From: DASSUC01 sp035649895
GTDB lineage: Bacteria; Actinomycetota; Actinomycetes; Mycobacteriales; Micromonosporaceae
Length of the DNA: 25,006 bases
Assembly (NCBI GenBank): GCA_035649895.1
Contig: DASRIS010000082.1
Location: 1-25,006, forward strand
Reading direction: 5' to 3'
The notes beneath the pieces are model-generated. The model saw nothing but the letters and a program-made list of their open reading frames with translations, had not been told where the DNA came from and did no database searches. The stretch's first letter is position 1; each line of letters opens with the position of its first letter. A program made the translations under genes and the position numbers. Below, one piece after another: positions 20,988 to 25,006 of the stretch.

Positions 20988-21000
20988 TGCGATAATCGCA
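20988..21000 (-). promoter_or_regulatory. Palindromic operator over the start of the XRE/PIN operon
   Basis: TGCGATAATCGCA is a perfect 6-1-6 inverted repeat two bases upstream of ATG 20985, and it contains the minus-strand GATTAT -10-like hexamer. The position suits autorepression by the XRE domain. Binding is inferred. Confidence 0.5.
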
Positions 21001-21247
21001 CACTCAACCACCTGGGACTGCTTCGAACACGTACCGCCTCCAGCCGCCCCGGGGAGGACTGGCCAGGCGCCCGGAACCGTAGAAGAAGCCGGGGACGGAG
21101 CTGGGCCGGGCTGCGGTCAATCCACCGGTGCCCAAGAACCCGCCCGAGGCGGCGACCGACGTGAGCAGGACACTGACACGCCACAAGCTCGACCCGACTG
21201 GCAGTCTGGCCCCCGTTCGTCGTGATCCGAGCGCTACTCGCAGCCCG

Positions 21248-21291
21248 CGGGCGGATCTCCTTCGGCTTACGGGCGGATCTCCTTCGGCTTA
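21248..21291. repeat. Perfect tandem duplication of 22 bp
   Basis: Two identical 22-bp units, 21248-21269 and 21270-21291, begin CGGGCGGATCTCC and end TTCGGCTTA. They lie head to tail with no spacer in noncoding DNA. On the minus strand each contains GAAGGAG, a ribosome-site-like sequence. Confidence 0.9.
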
Positions 21292-21367
21292 GAAGCGAGG
21301 TCACCCTGCCGGACACGGCGCACCACAGCGCATCGGCCCGCGAATGCTCGCCTCGGCCAGCATCGTG

Positions 21368-21396
21368 CGGGGAGCCGGACAATGCCCGACTCCCCG
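21368..21396. terminator. Second hairpin downstream of nrdJ
   Basis: CGGGGAG (21368-21374) pairs with CTCCCCG (21390-21396). An internal mismatch and a further GG/CC pair bring the loop to seven bases. It lies about 70 bases past the nrdJ stop and could back up the first terminator. Confidence 0.4.
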
Positions 21397-21404
21397 CGGC
21401 TAAA

Positions 21405-21438
21405 GGGCTCTCACGCCGGACTCTCTCCCGGCGAGCCC
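21405..21438 (-). terminator. Intrinsic terminator of nrdJ
   Basis: Starting 27 bases past the nrdJ stop, AGCCC plus CCGGCG pair with CGCCGG plus GGGCT around an eight-base loop, with a four-base bulge on one arm. The transcript then reads CCCUUUA, a short U-run. The shape is reasonable for a GC-rich actinomycete terminator. Confidence 0.6.
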
Positions 21439-21465
21439 CCATCGATTGATTGCACGGCCCGACCT

Positions 21466-24400
21466 TCAGCTGCAGCCGCTGGTGGAGCCGCAGCCCTCGC
21501 AGACGTAGCAGCTGCCGGCCGGGCGCATCTTGGTGCCGCAGGTGAAGCAGAGCGGGGCGTCCGCCGCCTTGCCCTGCACCAGCTCCAGCAGCTCGGTGGA
21601 CGAGCCGGCCCGGGCGGGCACAGTGGACGGTGGGTCCTCCGCCTGCCGCTTCGGCGTCGGCGCCTCGACCGCAGGCGCCTCGATCGGCGCGGAGGCCGCC
21701 ATCGCGGCCAGGTCCACGCCCGCCTCCTCCTCGGACTCGGCGCGCGCCTGGGCCGCCCGCTCCGCGGCGGTGAACACGCCGAGCTCGGCGCGGCGCTCGT
21801 ACGGCAGGAAGTCCAGGGCCAGCCGGCGGAAGATGTAGTCCATCACCGAGGAGGCCATCCGCACGTCCGGGTCGTCGGTCATGCCGGCGGGCTCGAATCG
21901 CATGTTCACGAACTTCGAGACGTAGGTCTCCAGCGGCACGCCGTACTGCATGCCGATCGAGATGGCGATCGAGAACGCGTCCATCACCCCGGCGAGCGTG
22001 GAGCCCTGCTTGGACATCTTGAGGAAGACCTCGCCGAGACCGTCGTCCGGGTACGACGAGGCGGTCAGGTAGCCCTCGGCCCCGCCGACCGAGAACGACA
22101 CGGTCTCCGACGGACGCTTCTTCGGCAGGCGCTTGCGCACCGGCCGGTACTCCACGACCCGCTCGGGCTCACGCGCGACGGCATCCTTCTTGGCCGCCTT
22201 GGCGTTGGTCAGCGGCTGGCCGACCTTGCAGTTGTCCCGGTAGATGGCGAGCGCCTTCAGGCCGAGCTTCCAGCCTTCGAAGTAGATCTTCTCAACGTCC
22301 TCGACGGTGGCGTCCTCGGGCATGTTCACGGTCTTGGAGATGGCGCCGGACAGGAACGGCTGTGTCGCGGCCATCATCCGCACGTGGCCCATGGCCGAGA
22401 TCGACCGCTCGCCCATGGCGCAGTCGAAGACCGCGTAGTGCTCGGGCTTGAGGCCGGGCGCGTCCACCACGTGGCCGTGCTGGGAGATGTGCTCCACCAC
22501 CGCCTCGACCTGCTCCTGCGGGTAGCCGAGCGTACGCAGGGCCCGCGGCACGGTGCGGTTGACAATCTGCATCGATCCGCCGCCGACCAGCTTCTTGAAC
22601 TTCACCAGCGCCAGGTCGGGCTCGATGCCGGTGGTGTCGCAGTCCATCATCAGGCCGATGGTCCCGGTCGGGGCGAGCAGGCTGGCCTGAGCGTTGCGCC
22701 ACCCGTTGCGGGCGCCGGCCTCGTTGCCGCGCCGCCACTGGGCGGTCGCCTCGCGGTGGACCGCCTGCGCCATCGCGCCCTGCGGCCTGACGTCGTCGTT
22801 CGCCGTGGCGTGCTTGCGCATGACCCGCTGGTGGGCCTCTGCGTTGCGGGCGTAGCCGTCGTACGGGCCGACGACGCCGGCCAGCTCGGCCGAGCGGCGG
22901 TACGCCGTCGCGGTCATCAGGCTGGTGACCGCCGCCGCCACGGACCGGCCGGCCGGTGAGTCGTACGGCAGGCCGGAGGCCATCAGCAGCGCGCCGAGGT
23001 TGGCGTACCCGATGCCCAGCTGCCGGTAGGCGCGCGTGGTCTCGGCGATCTTCTGGGTGGGGAAGTCGGCGAAGCAGATGGAGATGTCCATCGCCGTGAT
23101 GACCAGCTCGACCGAGCGGGCGAACCGCTCGACCTCGAACGAGCCGTCCTCACGCAGGAACCTCATGAGGTTGAGCGAGGCGAGGTTGCAGGAGGAGTTG
23201 TCCAGCGACATGTACTCGCTGCACGGGTTGCTCGCGGTGATGCGGCCGGTCTCTGGGTTGGTGTGCCAGTCGTTGATGGTGTCGTCGTACTGGATGCCGG
23301 GGTCGGCGCACTCCCACGCCGCCTGCGCCATCGCGCGGAACAGCGCGGGGGCGTCCACAGTGTGCAGGACCTCGCCATCGAGCCGGCCGTGCAGCTCGAA
23401 CCGCTCTCCCTGCTCGACCGCCTGCATGAACTCGTCGGAGACGCGCACTGAGTTGTTGGCGTTCTGGTACTGGACGGAGACGATGTCGCGACCGCCCAGG
23501 TCCATGTCGAACCCGGCGTCGCGCAGCGCGCGGATCTTGTCCTCCTCGCGCGCCTTGGTCTTGATGAACTCCTCGATGTCCGGGTGGTCCACGTCGAGGA
23601 TCACCATCTTGGCCGCGCGCCGGGTGGCGCCGCCGGACTTGATGGTGCCGGCCGACGCGTCCGCGCCCCGCATGAAGCTCACCGGGCCGGAGGCGGTGCC
23701 GCCGCTGGAGAGCAGCTCCCGCGACGAGCGGATGCGGGACAGGTTGACCCCGGAGCCCGAGCCGCCCTTGAAGATCAGACCCTCTTCCTTGTACCACTCC
23801 AGGATCGAGTCCATCGAGTCGTCGACGGCCAGGATGAAGCAGTTGTGCACGCGTAGGTTGCTCGCCAGGAACTCGCCCGACTCGGTCTGGATGTCGTAGA
23901 CCTCCATCGCGCCGATCGGCTCGATGCGCACGATCTCCAGCCGCTTGGTGGGCCTAGCCGGTCGACCGGGCTTGGCGAAGCTCGCGTCGAGCTTTCCCGC
24001 CTTCGTCAGGTCCAGGAAGCCGATCTCGTCAGCGAAGATCGTGCGGTCGCCATCGTTCTGGATGTGCAGTGACCAGCACCCGAGCCGGTCGGGCCGAGCA
24101 TCCGCCTTGAACGACACGCGGGCGAAGATGCCGTACCGCAGCAGCAAGCTCTGCACGCCCCGGACGAGCTCTTCGGAGACCATGTCGAGGGCGACAAGGG
24201 TCGACCGGTCGCGCGTCGAGACGTACCCCTCCGCTTGGAAGAGGCTTCGGAGGTACGCGGTGACGACCGGCAGCGGCGCCGTGAACAGCCGGGCCGGCAC
24301 GCGCATGTCCACCCCGCGCGCCAGCAACCCCCACTCTTCGACGAACGGGCGCAACCGCTCCCCGTAGAGCCTGGTCCGCCGGCAGTCAAGCTGATCATCC

Positions 24401-25006
24401 GCAGTGGCGACCCGGCGCTCGTGCCGGTGGACACCGGGGAGCACCTCGTCGAGCGCGTTCCGCACCCACCCCAGCTCATGGTCGTTGACGGTCATCGCCT
24501 CAATGGTGAGCGACCGGTTTGTGCCATCCGCGTACTGGCCCACAAAGCCGTCCGACTGTAGCCAGCCGGCGAGCGCCGCCTCAGCGATCTCGTGCAGGTT
24601 GATCTCGTCCTCGCCGTGCGCCTCCCTGCGGTGCCACTGCAGCTTGTCACCCACGCGTAGCGTGCCGGCCTCGACGAAACGCCCAGTGCCTTCGCCGCTG
24701 CACCGCCAGACAAGGTGGTCGGGAGTGACATCGAGCGTGTAGCCGGCCTTGGTGTGCAGACGGATGACGTCCCTCGTGCCGTTCGCCTTGACCGCCACGA
24801 TCTTGGTCAGACCGTGCGCGTCGTAGACCTTCGTCCCAATGGCGTTGTCGTCAACGAGCTTGCCGATCGGGATGAGCCCGGCCGGGGTGCTCACCAGCGA
24901 GTCGTAGGTCAGGCACGCGCTGACCTGCTGGGGTGAGGACGTGCCGACGTTGAACCAGACCGGCGAGTTGAAGCTGAACACCTGGTGCAGCAGCATCCAG
25001 GTCAGC
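21466..25006 (-). CDS. nrdJ: B12-dependent class II ribonucleotide reductase, intein-split (5' end outside the window)
   Basis: The enzyme reduces ribonucleotides to deoxyribonucleotides using adenosylcobalamin, without needing a separate radical subunit or oxygen. About 820 host residues are visible. They start in the FSFNSPVWFNVGT region and are interrupted by a 358-residue intein between QQVSA and CFILAVDDSMDS. Other motifs are LIFKGGSGSGVNLSRIRS, the radical-site loop NPCSEYMSLDNSSCNLASLN (about 23170-23235), LLAPTGTIGLMMDCDTTGIE and a C-terminal zinc-ribbon-like tail with two pairs of Cys (CFTCGTK and CYVCEGCG), which in the family mediates re-reduction. The last about 110 residues before the ribbon are a variable Ala/Pro/Glu-rich linker. 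Roughly the first 130-150 residues are off the window. A terminator follows. Confidence 0.96.
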   Translation of the reverse strand, partial: LTWMLLHQVFSFNSPVWFNVGTSSPQQVSACLTYDSLVSTPAGLIPIGKLVDDNAIGTKVYDAHGLTKIVAVKANGTRDVIRLHTKAGYTLDVTPDHLVWRCSGEGTGRFVEAGTLRVGDKLQWHRREAHGEDEINLHEIAEAALAGWLQSDGFVGQYADGTNRSLTIEAMTVNDHELGWVRNALDEVLPGVHRHERRVATADDQLDCRRTRLYGERLRPFVEEWGLLARGVDMRVPARLFTAPLPVVTAYLRSLFQAEGYVSTRDRSTLVALDMVSEELVRGVQSLLLRYGIFARVSFKADARPDRLGCWSLHIQNDGDRTIFADEIGFLDLTKAGKLDASFAKPGRPARPTKRLEIVRIEPIGAMEVYDIQTESGEFLASNLRVHNCFILAVDDSMDSILEWYKEEGLIFKGGSGSGVNLSRIRSSRELLSSGGTASGPVSFMRGADASAGTIKSGGATRRAAKMVILDVDHPDIEEFIKTKAREEDKIRALRDAGFDMDLGGRDIVSVQYQNANNSVRVSDEFMQAVEQGERFELHGRLDGEVLHTVDAPALFRAMAQAAWECADPGIQYDDTINDWHTNPETGRITASNPCSEYMSLDNSSCNLASLNLMRFLREDGSFEVERFARSVELVITAMDISICFADFPTQKIAETTRAYRQLGIGYANLGALLMASGLPYDSPAGRSVAAAVTSLMTATAYRRSAELAGVVGPYDGYARNAEAHQRVMRKHATANDDVRPQGAMAQAVHREATAQWRRGNEAGARNGWRNAQASLLAPTGTIGLMMDCDTTGIEPDLALVKFKKLVGGGSMQIVNRTVPRALRTLGYPQEQVEAVVEHISQHGHVVDAPGLKPEHYAVFDCAMGERSISAMGHVRMMAATQPFLSGAISKTVNMPEDATVEDVEKIYFEGWKLGLKALAIYRDNCKVGQPLTNAKAAKKDAVAREPERVVEYRPVRKRLPKKRPSETVSFSVGGAEGYLTASSYPDDGLGEVFLKMSKQGSTLAGVMDAFSIAISIGMQYGVPLETYVSKFVNMRFEPAGMTDDPDVRMASSVMDYIFRRLALDFLPYERRAELGVFTAAERAAQARAESEEEAGVDLAAMAASAPIEAPAVEAPTPKRQAEDPPSTVPARAGSSTELLELVQGKAADAPLCFTCGTKMRPAGSCYVCEGCGSTSGCS
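23842..24915 (-). mobile_element. Intein with LAGLIDADG homing endonuclease in nrdJ
   Basis: This in-frame protein-splicing element of 358 residues begins with Cys1 (CLTYDSLVSTPAG, block A) and ends with His357-Asn358, followed by host Cys as the +1 nucleophile. Block B is YTLDVTPDHLVW, and blocks F/G are MEVYDIQTESGEF and NLRVHN. Between them lie two LAGLIDADG-type helices: ALAGWLQSDGFVG with acidic Asp122, and AYLRSLFQAEGYV with Glu229. Both catalytic acids are kept, so the endonuclease may still be active for homing. All splicing residues are present, so the host enzyme should be restored after self-excision. Confidence 0.95.

Larger units (their letters stand above)
21001..21465. other. 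Gene-free interval before nrdJ's 3' end
   Basis: About 465 bp with short open frames of low-complexity Arg/Ala/Pro composition on both strands and no supported start. The frame on the minus strand at 21004-21186 (60 codons) is the most protein-like but unconvincing. The interval contains a perfect 22-bp tandem duplication and two hairpins near the nrdJ end. Confidence 0.5.

Noticed and set aside
21004..21186. A 60-codon minus-strand frame with a hydrophobic start
   Set aside because: No ribosome site, no recognisable motif and little space before the XRE operon operator. Likely chance.
21382..22959. A 525-codon plus-strand frame opposite nrdJ
   Set aside because: Composition (His, Arg, Gly, Leu repeats) is typical of nrdJ antisense, and nrdJ is unambiguous here.

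Overview
The window is very GC-rich DNA with strong G/C bias at third codon positions. It carries an IdeR/DtxR regulator, a B12-dependent class II ribonucleotide reductase, twin-arginine secretion, GTG starts and possible leaderless promoters. Together these point to an actinomycete, most likely a member of the Micromonosporaceae. That placement is inference; no rRNA or other taxonomic marker is present. I see no tRNA, rRNA, CRISPR array or insertion sequence.

Left part (1-3467). acuC (running off the left edge) and an SseA-type sulfurtransferase form a minus-strand pair with an ATGA overlap. ideR/dtxR diverges from them. Next come two small minus-strand genes joined by a GTGA overlap, each broken by one apparent single-base frameshift.

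Central cluster (3468-9856). This is the best candidate for an undescribed system. On the minus strand lie a membrane protein that looks like a TraG/HerA-class ATPase with a lost P-loop, and a lipoprotein. On the plus strand, from the same 75-bp divergent region, lie an intact HerA/DUF87-class ATPase with a zinc-type cysteine cluster and a small protein whose C-terminal half resembles CdiA_C-type tRNase domains in layout. Both minus-strand genes contain in-frame tandem repeats.

Middle (9866-16980). There is a MOSC protein, a truncated and frameshifted DUF4937-like remnant, and a Tat-exported protein with five BTRD1-like repeats fused to a serine beta-lactamase-fold domain (polyglycine-hydrolase-like architecture). 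A four-gene glycosylation cluster follows: a long GT4 protein, an unknown protein, a GT2 protein and a DUF2064 (GT-A) protein.

Right accessory stretch (16981-21465). The C-terminal fossil of a SARP/TPR regulator abuts a 5'-truncated Ser/Thr kinase pseudogene. After these come an unknown small protein, an RpiB/LacAB-family protein with a probable leaderless promoter, and a compact operon of an XRE-ImmA/IrrE protein and a PIN-domain protein (toxin-antitoxin-like) whose start is covered by a palindrome. A roughly 480-bp gene-free gap contains a perfect 22-bp tandem duplication and the nrdJ terminator.

Right end (21466-25006). nrdJ (5' end outside the window) is interrupted by a 358-residue LAGLIDADG intein inserted directly before the substrate-pocket redox cysteine.
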